Shown in pieces: positions 1-5,988 of a DNA stretch of 11,479 nucleotides (positions are counted from its first letter, which is position 1; the number at the start of each line of letters is the position of its first letter). Position numbers and translations under genes: made by a program. This stretch comes from Anaerolineae bacterium. GTDB taxonomy: Bacteria; Chloroflexota; Anaerolineae; Anaerolineales; Villigracilaceae. The stretch covers positions 1-11,479 of the forward strand of contig PLNY01000263.1 of assembly GCA_003141915.1 (NCBI GenBank), in the 5' to 3' direction. The notes beneath the pieces were generated by a model that saw only the letters and a program-made list of their open reading frames with translations, did not search any database and was not told where the DNA came from.

Positions 1-543
1 TTCCGAAATTTTTCCATCCACCAATGCCTGCTTGACGATGGAGGCCGCGTCCAATAAACGAAGCGTATTCGTCACCGCCACGCGGCTTTTGCCAACGCGC
101 ACTGCAACGGATTCCTGTGAAAGACCAAATTCTTTAATGAGATGATTAAACGCCTCAGCCTCTTCAATCGGATTCAGGTCGGCGCGCTGAACATTTTCGA
201 TCAAGGCCAGTTCGAGCAATTGCTGATCGGTGGCATTCCGAATCACAACGGGCACGTTCCGTAAACCCGCCCGGCGCGCGGCTTGCAACCGGCGTTCGCC
301 AGCGATCAGTGTGTACGTGCCATTGAGAGCGGGAGCTACAATCAGCGGCTGGATGATGCCATGTTCGCGAATGGACATCACCAATTCTTCGAGTTCATCT
401 TCCTTAAAAGATTGGCGCGGTTGACGAGGATTGCGCTGGATCGAATCCACCGCAACCTGCGCAGTGCCGCCGTCGCTGGAAACCGTTCCACTGCCGGGGA
501 TGAGAGCGTCGAGTCCTTTGCCGAGACCACTACGTTGAGGCAT
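1..543 (-). CDS. parB: Chromosome-partitioning protein ParB (Spo0J family), partial, C-terminus outside window
   Basis: The reading frame is open from an ATG at 541-543 to the window edge and gives 181 residues; family members usually have about 280-300, so roughly the last third is missing. The N-terminus carries the basic peptide GLGKGLDALIP (residues 6-16), which in Spo0J-type ParB contacts and stimulates ParA. The ParB/Srx CTP-binding fold follows, with the GERR motif at 82-85 and ENVQR at 116-120. A helix-turn-helix region at about 140-165 should recognise parS. The C-terminal dimerisation domain is not visible. ParB loads at parS, slides as a CTP-dependent clamp and works with ParA in chromosome segregation. 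An AAAGGAG ribosome binding site (549-555) lies 5 bases before the ATG. The gene follows parA after 81 bases that contain a hairpin repeat. Identity is very secure. Confidence 0.97.
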   Translation of the reverse strand, partial: MPQRSGLGKGLDALIPGSGTVSSDGGTAQVAVDSIQRNPRQPRQSFKEDELEELVMSIREHGIIQPLIVAPALNGTYTLIAGERRLQAARRAGLRNVPVVIRNATDQQLLELALIENVQRADLNPIEEAEAFNHLIKEFGLSQESVAVRVGKSRVAVTNTLRLLDAASIVKQALVDGKISE

Positions 544-548
544 GATTG

Positions 549-555
549 CTCCTTT
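549..555 (-). promoter_or_regulatory. Ribosome binding site of parB
   Basis: On the minus strand this reads AAAGGAG, 5 bases before the parB ATG. It lies just outside the foot of the hairpin repeat at 559-619. The hairpin itself would therefore not bury the site, but it would sit directly beside an initiating ribosome. Confidence 0.75.
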
Positions 556-558
556 GAT

Positions 559-619
559 TCACCACAAAGGCACAATGTTCACAAAGGAAAACTTTATGTT
601 CTTCGTGACTTTGTGGTGA
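559..619. repeat. Long imperfect hairpin repeat in the parA-parB gap (copy 1)
   Basis: The arms 559-587 and 591-619 form an imperfect inverted repeat around a 3-base loop. The outer 15 bases (TCACCACAAAGGCAC against its partner) match at 14 positions, and the inner parts share a degenerate ACAAAG unit. The left arm is built from short CACAAAG-like units spaced about 9-11 bases apart. It is clearly related to the element at 5989-6064, where CACCGAG/CACAGAG replaces CACAAAG. Similar TTCACCAC(A)(A/G)AG hairpins occur, as far as I recall, dispersed in many environmental bacterial genomes; their function is not known to me. It fills most of the parA-parB gap and has no downstream U-run on the coding strand, so it does not look like an intrinsic terminator. 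Confidence 0.85.
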
Positions 620-624
620 GTAGA

Positions 625-1395
625 TCACTTTACTCCATCGCCTTTCAACAATTCCTTTGCCAACAACTCATAAGCCTGCGCGCCGACCGATGAAGGTGCA
701 TACACCGAAATAGGCAATCCATAGGAAGGCGCCTCCGCGAGACGAATGGAACGCGGCACCACCGATTTAAAAACTTGATTCGGAAAATGCTTGTTGACCT
801 CTTTGACGACATCGGTTGCGAGATTGGTACGAGGGTCGAACATGGTCAGGATCACGCCGCGCACTTTCAGGTCTGGAAAAAGAAGCGAGCGGACGCGCTG
901 AATGGTCTGGGTCAATTGTCCGAGTCCTTCCAGCGCGAGATATTCACATTGAACCGGCACCAGCACGCCATTCTTTGCCGCGACCAGCCCATTGACCGTA
1001 AGAAGTCCGAGCGACGGCGGACAATCGATCAAAATATAATCATAGCGATCCACAAGCGGCTGGAGTGCCTTCTTAAGCCGCGTTTCGCGCGCCAGCTCTT
1101 CGACCAATTCCACTTCCGCGCCTGCCAGCGATGGGGAAGAAGGAAGCAAGGCAAGTTTGAGACGTTCATTCAAAAGAACAAACGGCATGGCCGCGCTTCC
1201 AAGCAGAGCTTCATATGTGCCGCCGCTGACAGTGGACTTATCCACGCCGAGACAAGAAGTTGCGTTAGCTTGCGGATCGAGGTCAACTACCAACACGCGC
1301 TGACCTAACTGCGCGAGGTATGCTCCAAGATTGATGGCGGTGGTCGTCTTGCCGACGCCGCCTTTTTGATTGACGAGCGTATAAATGCGAGTCAC
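625..1395 (-). CDS. parA: Chromosome-partitioning ATPase ParA (Soj family)
   Basis: A 256-residue deviant Walker-type ATPase that binds nucleoid DNA in its ATP form and is released by ParB. The deviant Walker A motif KGGVGKTT is at residues 11-18, the A' motif DLDPQAN at 38-44, and Walker B ILIDCPP at 121-127 with D124. The C-terminal part keeps the family pattern with VPRSIRLAEAPSYG at 213-226. I chose the GTG at 1393-1395 as start. A GGAGG site lies 7 bases upstream, and the protein then begins MTRIYTLVNQKGG, as is usual for the family. An ATG at 1414-1416 in the same frame would add seven residues but has no ribosome binding site. The kinase stop TAG shares one base with the GTG (TAGTG), so translation is probably coupled. 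Length is normal and no key residue is missing. Confidence 0.96.
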   Translation of the reverse strand: MTRIYTLVNQKGGVGKTTTAINLGAYLAQLGQRVLVVDLDPQANATSCLGVDKSTVSGGTYEALLGSAAMPFVLLNERLKLALLPSSPSLAGAEVELVEELARETRLKKALQPLVDRYDYILIDCPPSLGLLTVNGLVAAKNGVLVPVQCEYLALEGLGQLTQTIQRVRSLLFPDLKVRGVILTMFDPRTNLATDVVKEVNKHFPNQVFKSVVPRSIRLAEAPSYGLPISVYAPSSVGAQAYELLAKELLKGDGVK

Positions 1396-2252
1396 TAAAA
1401 AACCTCCATCAAGCATTCATCAACTTCACGCTGCGTTGGGATTCCGTCTAATCCAAAACGAGTTACAGAACGCGCCGCAAGTTGTGTGGCAAAGCGCGCT
1501 GCTTCCCATGGATCGCGCGTGTGATTCAAACGGATGAAAAATGCGGATGCAAAAATATCGCCCGCGCCGGTCGCATCCACTTCCGCGACTTCGGGCGCGC
1601 GGAAGCGGCGGCAGTCGCCGTTCCAATAAAGCACGGCCCCCGCCTCAGCTTCTGTCACGGCCAATATGCGCGTTTGATGTGCCATTGATTCAATCAACTC
1701 TTCATCACCGCTTACATCTTCGCGGCTGATCACCACCGCGCCTGCCTGAGATAATAACGGCTCTGCATTTTCCCATTTGCATGGAACAATGCGTCCATCG
1801 CCGTTCCAAGTCCGCATCCAGCCCTGAGGCGTGACGCCAAGCAAAGCGGGTGAAATTTTTTTTGGCAGCTCAGAATCCAATTCCTGCGCGATCGGCCCCA
1901 GATGAATGATCGAAGCGCTCCGCCACACTTCCGGCACAAGTTCAAATGAAATATGCTCGGCTTGATGATGAAGGATTTGCCTTCGTCCACTTTCGGCGTA
2001 AATATTTTCAAACGTCGTTGAATGTTCGGAAGGAATGGAGATGACCGGAATTCCATCGAAGGCTTTCATGGAAGTCTTTGAAGTCTTTTCGTTTGCAGAA
2101 GTTATGACCCCAACGCGCAGACCAATCGCACGCGCGGTCAGCGCGGAATATGCCGCTGTGCCGCCTAAGCGGAAACCATCCCGCGTCAGATCCTGGGCGA
2201 TGTGACCCATCACGAGATAATCCACAGGCTGGAGCGGAACATAATCGGGCAT
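1395..2252 (-). CDS. PfkB-family (ribokinase-like) carbohydrate or nucleoside kinase
   Basis: The 285-residue protein has the ribokinase fold signatures. An LGGTAAYSA stretch at 29-37 matches the N-terminal glycine pair region that binds substrate. The second PfkB signature DATGAGDIFASAF lies at 226-238, with D232 as the expected catalytic base and the GAG as anion hole. A VTEAEAGA segment at 199-206 corresponds to the usual VTxGxxG strand-turn before the ATP site. Members phosphorylate sugars, nucleosides or similar alcohols with ATP; the substrate cannot be told from this sequence. It begins 23 bases below the jag terminator, has no Shine-Dalgarno site, and has a TATAAT box that would make its mRNA leaderless. 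Its TAG stop overlaps the parA start by one base. Length is slightly short for the family (about 300). A metabolic kinase heading a parAB operon is unusual. Confidence 0.88.
   Translation of the reverse strand: MPDYVPLQPVDYLVMGHIAQDLTRDGFRLGGTAAYSALTARAIGLRVGVITSANEKTSKTSMKAFDGIPVISIPSEHSTTFENIYAESGRRQILHHQAEHISFELVPEVWRSASIIHLGPIAQELDSELPKKISPALLGVTPQGWMRTWNGDGRIVPCKWENAEPLLSQAGAVVISREDVSGDEELIESMAHQTRILAVTEAEAGAVLYWNGDCRRFRAPEVAEVDATGAGDIFASAFFIRLNHTRDPWEAARFATQLAARSVTRFGLDGIPTQREVDECLMEVF
1403..1407 (-). promoter_or_regulatory. Ribosome binding site that decides the parA GTG start
   Basis: GGAGG on the minus strand stands 7 bases before the GTG at 1395. It lies inside the last codons of the upstream kinase gene. 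This placement favours the GTG over the in-frame ATG at 1416. Confidence 0.75.
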
Positions 2253-2258
2253 ATGTAG

Positions 2259-2264
2259 ATTATA
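2259..2264 (-). promoter_or_regulatory. Putative -10 box for a leaderless pfkB-parA-parB transcript
   Basis: On the minus strand this is a perfect TATAAT followed by six bases and then the kinase ATG. The A of the ATG therefore falls at the expected +1. No -35 box is recognisable at 16-18 bases upstream, because that position overlaps the terminator stem. The start codon has no ribosome binding site, which fits a leaderless mRNA. Confidence 0.6.
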
Positions 2265-2275
2265 AACTATGTAAC

Positions 2276-2305
2276 AAAAAGGGCGGCCTTTTCGAGGTCG
2301 CCCTT
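2276..2305 (-). terminator. Intrinsic terminator after jag
   Basis: The minus strand reads AAGGGCG, one mismatch, CCT, a five-base loop, AGG, one mismatch, CGCCCTT, with stem arms at 2295-2305 and 2279-2289. The T-run overlaps the end of the stem and continues to 2276, then GTT. It starts 5 bases after the jag stop codon and closes the rpmH-jag operon. The reading frame of the kinase begins only 23 bases beyond the T-run. Confidence 0.88.
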
Positions 2306-2310
2306 GCCCA

Positions 2311-3096
2311 TTATTCTTTTGGCAAAATTGTGATCTTGCGATGCGGCTCTTCGCCTATGCTTTGCGTGGTCACCGCCGGGTGATCGCGTAATTCCATATG
2401 GATTACACGCCGTTCCGCGGCAGGCATCGGTTCGAGCGTAAGCTTGCGTCCGGTCTTTGTGACTTGATCCGCCATGCGCCGCGCCAACTGGCGCAGCTGC
2501 CGTTCGCGGCGGTCGCGATGCCCTTCGACATCCACAACTAAATGAATGAATTGCTGAGTCGCTTTGCCGACCATCAACGAAGAGATATATTGAAAAGCGT
2601 TCAGCGTTTCGCCGCGATGACCGATCAACACGCCAAGGTCCTGGCCACGAATATCCACCATGATCGGACGCCGCTCATCGCGCGGCTCGCCGTAATGAGC
2701 GGATACCTGGGCCTGCATTCCCATTTGATAAAGCAATTTGGAAATGACCGACTCGGTTTTATCGAGAACGGGATCGTGACCATCCGGCATGGCTTCAGCC
2801 TTCTTAACGGGTTCCGCTTCTTTATCCGGAACCGAAGCGGACTCTTCAGCTTCAGGCTCATGCTTCTTCTCAGGCTTTTCCACCACCTTTGCTTTGACTG
2901 GTTCGGCTCCCTCTGGCGAATTGACCGTCAACCTTACGCGGACTTGACGCCTTCCCAACCCGAATGGCCCTTTGTTGCCAGAATCCAGCACTTCCACACT
3001 GACGGCATCTGCGGGTAATCCGAGCTGGGCCAATCCCTGCGCGAGCGCTTCTTCGACAGTTGGGGCAATGATCTCTAACGTGGTTCGCTCATTCAT
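2311..3096 (-). CDS. jag: Jag/KhpB RNA-binding protein (Jag-N, KH and R3H domains)
   Basis: The 261-residue protein has the three-part Jag layout. Residues 4-57 form the Jag-N domain with the motif KGPFGLG at 42-48. A highly charged linker rich in Glu, Lys and Pro spans about 58-107. A KH domain follows at about 108-190 with the RNA-binding GHRG loop at 159-162. The R3H domain at about 196-259 has its Arg and His at R229 and H233. In Firmicutes, KhpB pairs with KhpA and binds many RNAs, affecting cell division and envelope growth; it is commonly encoded beside yidC. Here it lies 24 bases after yidC with a GGGAG site 8 bases before the ATG, and it is the last gene before a terminator. All domains are complete. 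Confidence 0.95.
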   Translation of the reverse strand: MNERTTLEIIAPTVEEALAQGLAQLGLPADAVSVEVLDSGNKGPFGLGRRQVRVRLTVNSPEGAEPVKAKVVEKPEKKHEPEAEESASVPDKEAEPVKKAEAMPDGHDPVLDKTESVISKLLYQMGMQAQVSAHYGEPRDERRPIMVDIRGQDLGVLIGHRGETLNAFQYISSLMVGKATQQFIHLVVDVEGHRDRRERQLRQLARRMADQVTKTGRKLTLEPMPAAERRVIHMELRDHPAVTTQSIGEEPHRKITILPKE

Positions 3097-3120
3097 CTTT
3101 GAACTCCCTGATGACTATGA

Positions 3121-3945
3121 TTACTTGCTTTTCTTGACTTTCGACGGAGCCGGCTGACTGCCAGTCGGCAAAAGATTACGCCAGTTGACGCGTCCCATCA
3201 TGGCATATTGAAAAATGCCCAGCAGGTTGCTGGTGACAAAATAGATCGCCAGCCCCGAGGCATAATTAAGCACCAGCCAGCCAAGGAACAACGGCATATA
3301 GATGCTCATCATGCTGTTCATGGCCGCAGTCTGATCGTTGGGATTGGTGGATGGCGGAAGAGTTAATTTGGTCTGCAAGTACGTGGTCAGCGCGACGACG
3401 ATCGCTAATGTAGGAAAACCATAAGGCAGAAATGAAAGCGTAAATCCGCCGGGAAAGGGCAGGCCTTCGGGGCGGCCAAGATCCATCCACAAGAAACGAC
3501 TATTGAGCGGTATGATCGCAGCAGCGTTCATAAAAGGATAGATGGTGCGTGCCAATTGCAACAGGGTGAGCGGCGTGGCCGCCAAAGCGCGCGTCACGCT
3601 TTGATATAAACCGATGATGATCGGGAACTGGATCAGCGTGGGCAGGCAGGAGGCAAACGGATTAATGCCGCGATCTTTATAGATGCGCATTTGTTCCTGG
3701 GCCAGTTTTTCCCGGTCCTTGGCATACTTCTTTTGAATGTCCTGCCACTCTTTATCGTTTTGCAGATCCTGCATGACTCTCGCGCCTTTCAATTGCTGGG
3801 CATTCAAGGGCCAGGTAATGGCACGAATGAGGATCGTGAATAGAATGACTGCCAATCCAAAGTTGTGACCGATGAGGTTATAGATCAATAACAACACATT
3901 GGTAAACGGATTAAGAATAAAGAAACCCCAGGGATCCGAAAACAT
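3121..3945 (-). CDS. yidC: Membrane protein insertase YidC (Oxa1/SpoIIIJ type)
   Basis: A 274-residue integral membrane insertase that places Sec-dependent and independent proteins into the cytoplasmic membrane. It lacks the large periplasmic domain of proteobacterial YidC, as in Gram-positive SpoIIIJ. TM segments lie at about 15-45, 97-118, 134-148, 172-192 and 213-246. R41 in the first core helix (TILIRAITWPLN) is the conserved groove arginine. A charged cytoplasmic helical hairpin spans about 48-95, followed by the conserved NPFASCLPTLIQFPI. The family pattern near the end is YASGLAIYFVTSNLLGIFQY (228-247). The tail ends in lysines (KVKKSK), fitting ribosome contact. No lipobox is seen at the N-terminus, unlike SpoIIIJ. 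Its ribosome binding site contains the stop codon of the preceding lipoprotein gene. Confidence 0.96.
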   Translation of the reverse strand: MFSDPWGFFILNPFTNVLLLIYNLIGHNFGLAVILFTILIRAITWPLNAQQLKGARVMQDLQNDKEWQDIQKKYAKDREKLAQEQMRIYKDRGINPFASCLPTLIQFPIIIGLYQSVTRALAATPLTLLQLARTIYPFMNAAAIIPLNSRFLWMDLGRPEGLPFPGGFTLSFLPYGFPTLAIVVALTTYLQTKLTLPPSTNPNDQTAAMNSMMSIYMPLFLGWLVLNYASGLAIYFVTSNLLGIFQYAMMGRVNWRNLLPTGSQPAPSKVKKSK

Positions 3946-3950
3946 AATAA

Positions 3951-3956
3951 CTCCTT
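3951..3956 (-). promoter_or_regulatory. Ribosome binding site of yidC, overlapping the upstream stop codon
   Basis: AAGGAG on the minus strand lies 5 bases before the yidC ATG. Its first two A bases are also part of the TAA stop of the propeller lipoprotein (TAAGGAG). Ribosomes ending the lipoprotein would be positioned on the yidC initiation site, which argues for translational coupling. Confidence 0.8.
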
Positions 3957-5022
3957 ATTTCCCGTCGAAGTGCCAGGGTAACATACTGCCGTCTTTTTCA
4001 TTGACGGCGTACAGCAAATACTGGGCGCCAAGCGGAGCAACCAGAACGAGATTGCCGGAAGCGACGGGCGCAGTATAGATTTTTCCGCCGAGGGCCGTGG
4101 ACCAAAGCGCTTTACCGTTGTGATCCAGCGAATAAACCGAGCCCGATTCGGTGGCGACAACCACGCCATCGGTCGTTAGAAGCGGACTGCCTGTGATGGG
4201 TCCATCGGGTATGACGCTCGGCCAGGAGTTCTGGCCGCTTGACGCATCCAGCGAATACACTTGTCCATTAATATCAGTAACATAAATGTTCGAACCATTG
4301 ACCGACGGATTGCTCCATACCCATTCGTTCGTGTTCATCTTCCAGTGTATCGAACCATCCGCGGCGTTGATCGCGAAAACCTTGGACGCGAACGAACCGA
4401 CATAAAGCGTCATGTTGTCGGCGCTGAATGTGGGCGAGCCAGCGGCTGACCCGCCTAAATCGGTTTTCCAAACGATCTTTTGTGACTGGGGATCAATGGC
4501 ATAAAGGAAATGATCCAGCGAGGTGAGGAAAATCAATTTTCCATCCGTGACTGGCGCGCTCCACAATGGATGACCGATGGATAATGACCAAAGTAGTTGA
4601 CCGGTTGCAAGTTTAAGTGCGTACAATGAGCCGTCATTGTTTGGCGCATAAATGGTATCGCTGGTCGCTAACGGTGACGCGATCCAACGGTCTTTTGCAC
4701 CGCTGAAAACCCATTTCTGTGTTCCGGTGGATGGATCGAGACTATACAATCCTTGATCTGTACCGATGCTTCCAACGATCAATTGACCATCGGGCGTAAT
4801 AAGCGGCGCGGAATAGAACGATCCATTACTTACGGAATATTGCCATGCTTTCGAACCATCGCTCAAACGCGCGGCATATACATATTGACCATTGGCGAGA
4901 TATGCGTTTTTCGCATCTGCGGTCAAGCCGGGCCAGCTGGTCCCGCGGCTGGCAGCGCTGGAACATGCACTCAACAATGTCGCGCCAAGCAAAACAAAAG
5001 AAATCAATATCGAACGTTTCAT
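3955..5022 (-). CDS. BamB-like eight-bladed beta-propeller lipoprotein (PQQ-type repeats)
   Basis: The 355-residue protein starts with a lipoprotein signal: KR, a hydrophobic stretch, then the lipobox LSAC with C20 as the lipidation site. After it come eight repeats of the pattern [LV][YF][AS][VIL]xxxxGxxxW at about 48-60, 92-104, 133-145, 173-185, 215-227, 255-267, 297-307 and 337-350. The 41-44 residue spacing is typical of PQQ/BamB propeller blades. Eight blades match BamB, the scaffold lipoprotein of the outer-membrane BAM complex, but no enzyme residues or PQQ site can be assigned. It should sit on the outer face of the membrane. It lies between yidD (18 bases) and yidC (9 bases) and so is co-expressed with the insertase. 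A role in folding or quality control of exported proteins is inference. The AAGGAG site is 14 bases from the ATG, longer than usual. Confidence 0.9.
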   Translation of the reverse strand: MKRSILISFVLLGATLLSACSSAASRGTSWPGLTADAKNAYLANGQYVYAARLSDGSKAWQYSVSNGSFYSAPLITPDGQLIVGSIGTDQGLYSLDPSTGTQKWVFSGAKDRWIASPLATSDTIYAPNNDGSLYALKLATGQLLWSLSIGHPLWSAPVTDGKLIFLTSLDHFLYAIDPQSQKIVWKTDLGGSAAGSPTFSADNMTLYVGSFASKVFAINAADGSIHWKMNTNEWVWSNPSVNGSNIYVTDINGQVYSLDASSGQNSWPSVIPDGPITGSPLLTTDGVVVATESGSVYSLDHNGKALWSTALGGKIYTAPVASGNLVLVAPLGAQYLLYAVNEKDGSMLPWHFDGK

Positions 5023-5040
5023 GGAAAAGAATCAAACTCC

Positions 5041-5334
5041 TTAAAGAACGGGGTCGTATCCCCCGGGATTGAACGGGTTACAGCGAAGCACGCGCCAGAT
5101 AGACATCAGCGAACCTTTCAGCGCACCGTATTTATAAATGGCCTGATAACCGTAATGTGAACAGGACGGATAGAAACGGCATGTCCCTTCCGGCAAGCCG
5201 TGAGAAATGGTCATTTGATAGAGGCGAATCAAAGATAATAAAATAATCCGCGCCCAATTGCGCGGCGTACGCGGCAGGTCGCGCAAACGCGGTTCATTAG
5301 GATAATCGTGCGGCAGATAGAATTCAGATTGCAT
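5041..5334 (-). CDS. yidD: Membrane protein insertion efficiency factor YidD
   Basis: This 97-residue protein carries the full YidD signature: CRFYPSCSHYGYQAI at 52-66, a KG turn at 73-74, and WRVLRCNPFNPGGYDPV at 80-96. The three conserved cysteines are C52, C58 and C85. An amphipathic N-terminal helix (about 26-44, ARIILLSLIRLYQMTI) fits peripheral binding to the inner face of the membrane. The protein is about 15-25 residues longer at the N-terminus than typical members, and the first 25 residues are charged. YidD acts with YidC in membrane protein insertion. The gene overlaps the end of rnpA by 11 bases, has no clear Shine-Dalgarno site, and is probably translated by coupling. Confidence 0.95.
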   Translation of the reverse strand: MQSEFYLPHDYPNEPRLRDLPRTPRNWARIILLSLIRLYQMTISHGLPEGTCRFYPSCSHYGYQAIYKYGALKGSLMSIWRVLRCNPFNPGGYDPVL

Positions 5335-5674
5335 CAGAATCGGAAATCAGTTGAGCGCGTTGTAAAACATTGATCAGTGCCTGGCGGGTATCCGTTAGGG
5401 TTGAAGAGGCAAGCGCGGGGCGGGCGATCAGGATCAAGTCCCAACCGGATGCGAGGGAAGGAATCAACGGTCGCATCGCTGCGCGCAGGAGACGTTTGGC
5501 TCGATTCCGTTTCACCGCAGTTCCCACCGTCCGACCCGCGGCCACGCCCACGCGAATTTTCATATTATCATTTGCCTGTGCTATCAATACAATAAGCGGG
5601 TGGGCATAAGACTTGCCTGATTGCCGCACCCGCTTGAAGTCTTGTGACCGGGTCAAGCGGAACTTTCGCTGCAC
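5324..5674 (-). CDS. rnpA: Ribonuclease P protein component
   Basis: A 116-residue small basic protein that joins the RNase P RNA to mature the 5' ends of tRNAs. The family features are visible: LTRSQDFKRVRQSGK at 7-21 (central-cleft contacts to the pre-tRNA leader), VGVAAGRTVGTAVKRNRAKR at 42-61 containing the RNR motif at about 56-61, and the strand DLILIARP at 79-86. The start is a GTG (bases 5672-5674), 21 bases after the rpmH stop; no strong ribosome binding site precedes it. The end overlaps yidD by 11 bases. The order rpmH-rnpA-yidD-yidC-jag is conserved in many bacteria, which supports the call. Confidence 0.95.
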   Translation of the reverse strand: MQRKFRLTRSQDFKRVRQSGKSYAHPLIVLIAQANDNMKIRVGVAAGRTVGTAVKRNRAKRLLRAAMRPLIPSLASGWDLILIARPALASSTLTDTRQALINVLQRAQLISDSDAI

Positions 5675-5695
5675 CGGTAACTCGCGTTCCCTGGT

Positions 5696-5866
5696 TTACC
5701 AACGAGTCCGCTTCACATGCTCATTGGATTTAACGGTTAGCTTATAACGCCCGCGCAGACGGCGGCGTTTGAGTACCTGACGTCCGTCGGCCGTAGCCAT
5801 TCGCGCTCGAAATCCATGGACGCGCACACGTCGACGGATTTTGGGTTGATAAGTTCGCTTTGTCAT
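5696..5866 (-). CDS. rpmH: 50S ribosomal protein L34
   Basis: The frame from ATG 5864-5866 to TAA 5696-5698 encodes 56 residues: MTKRTYQPKIRRRVRVHGF, then RARMATADGRQVLKRRRLRG, then a tail ending VKRTRW. KRTYQP at the N-terminus, HGF at 17-19 and ARMATxxGRxVLxRRRxxGR are the L34 signature. Family members usually have 44-49 residues, so the last ten or so residues (about 46-56) are an extension. A GAGGAAG site (5875-5881) lies 8 bases before the ATG. This is the first gene of the rpmH-jag operon, with its own promoter upstream. In many bacteria dnaA lies divergently or just before rpmH; here the neighbour on that side is a trkA gene. Confidence 0.96.
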   Translation of the reverse strand: MTKRTYQPKIRRRVRVHGFRARMATADGRQVLKRRRLRGRYKLTVKSNEHVKRTRW

Positions 5867-5894
5867 TATAAAAACTTCCTCGTTTCAAAAGATA

Positions 5895-5919
5895 ATTGCA
5901 ATTCCCTTGATCGGGAACC
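5895..5919 (-). promoter_or_regulatory. rpmH leader with two small inverted repeats
   Basis: The predicted transcript has a leader of about 70 bases. Within it are TTCCC-GATCAA-GGGAA, a 5-base-pair hairpin, and the adjoining palindrome AATTGCAATT, which overlap. They could form a small structured leader, but nothing matches a known riboswitch or ribosomal protein site that I recognise. Confidence 0.35.
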
Positions 5920-5937
5920 GGCAGTCTATTAACTGGC

Positions 5938-5979
5938 ACGGTATTATACCGTAAGGCTTTGGATTCGGTCAAAGGTCAA
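5938..5979 (-). promoter_or_regulatory. Sigma-70-type promoter of the rpmH operon with palindrome on the -10 box
   Basis: On the minus strand, TTGACC (5967-5972) is followed after 18 bases by TATAAT (5943-5948). A second TTGACC lies at 5974-5979, making a direct repeat TTGACCTTTGACC. The -10 box is the centre of the 15-base inverted repeat ACGGTAT-A-ATACCGT (5938-5952). Transcription would start near 5936, about 70 bases before the rpmH ATG. The palindrome could be an operator, or a chance result of the -10 sequence. Confidence 0.75.
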
Positions 5980-5988
5980 TATGCAGGT

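Noticed and set aside
559..619. Hairpin units as a CRISPR array
   Set aside because: The units are only 7-11 bases, lack spacers of constant length, and form a single palindrome.
283..693. Plus-strand open frame of 136 codons
   Set aside because: It runs opposite to parB and the end of parA and crosses the hairpin repeat. The minus-strand proteins have clear family motifs; this translation has none.
1238..1246. TTATCCACG, one base from a DnaA box; also TAATCCACA at 2218-2226
   Set aside because: Each is a single imperfect match inside a coding gene, with no cluster or AT-rich unwinding region nearby.
775..1308. Plus-strand open frame of 177 codons
   Set aside because: It lies wholly inside parA on the other strand, and its composition is that of an antisense shadow.
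1396..1416. ATG at 1416 as parA start
   Set aside because: It would add seven residues foreign to the family and has no ribosome binding site, while the GTG at 1395 has GGAGG 7 bases upstream.
2542..3018. Plus-strand open frame of 158 codons
   Set aside because: It is antisense to jag, whose KH and R3H motifs are intact; no domain or ribosome binding site supports the frame.
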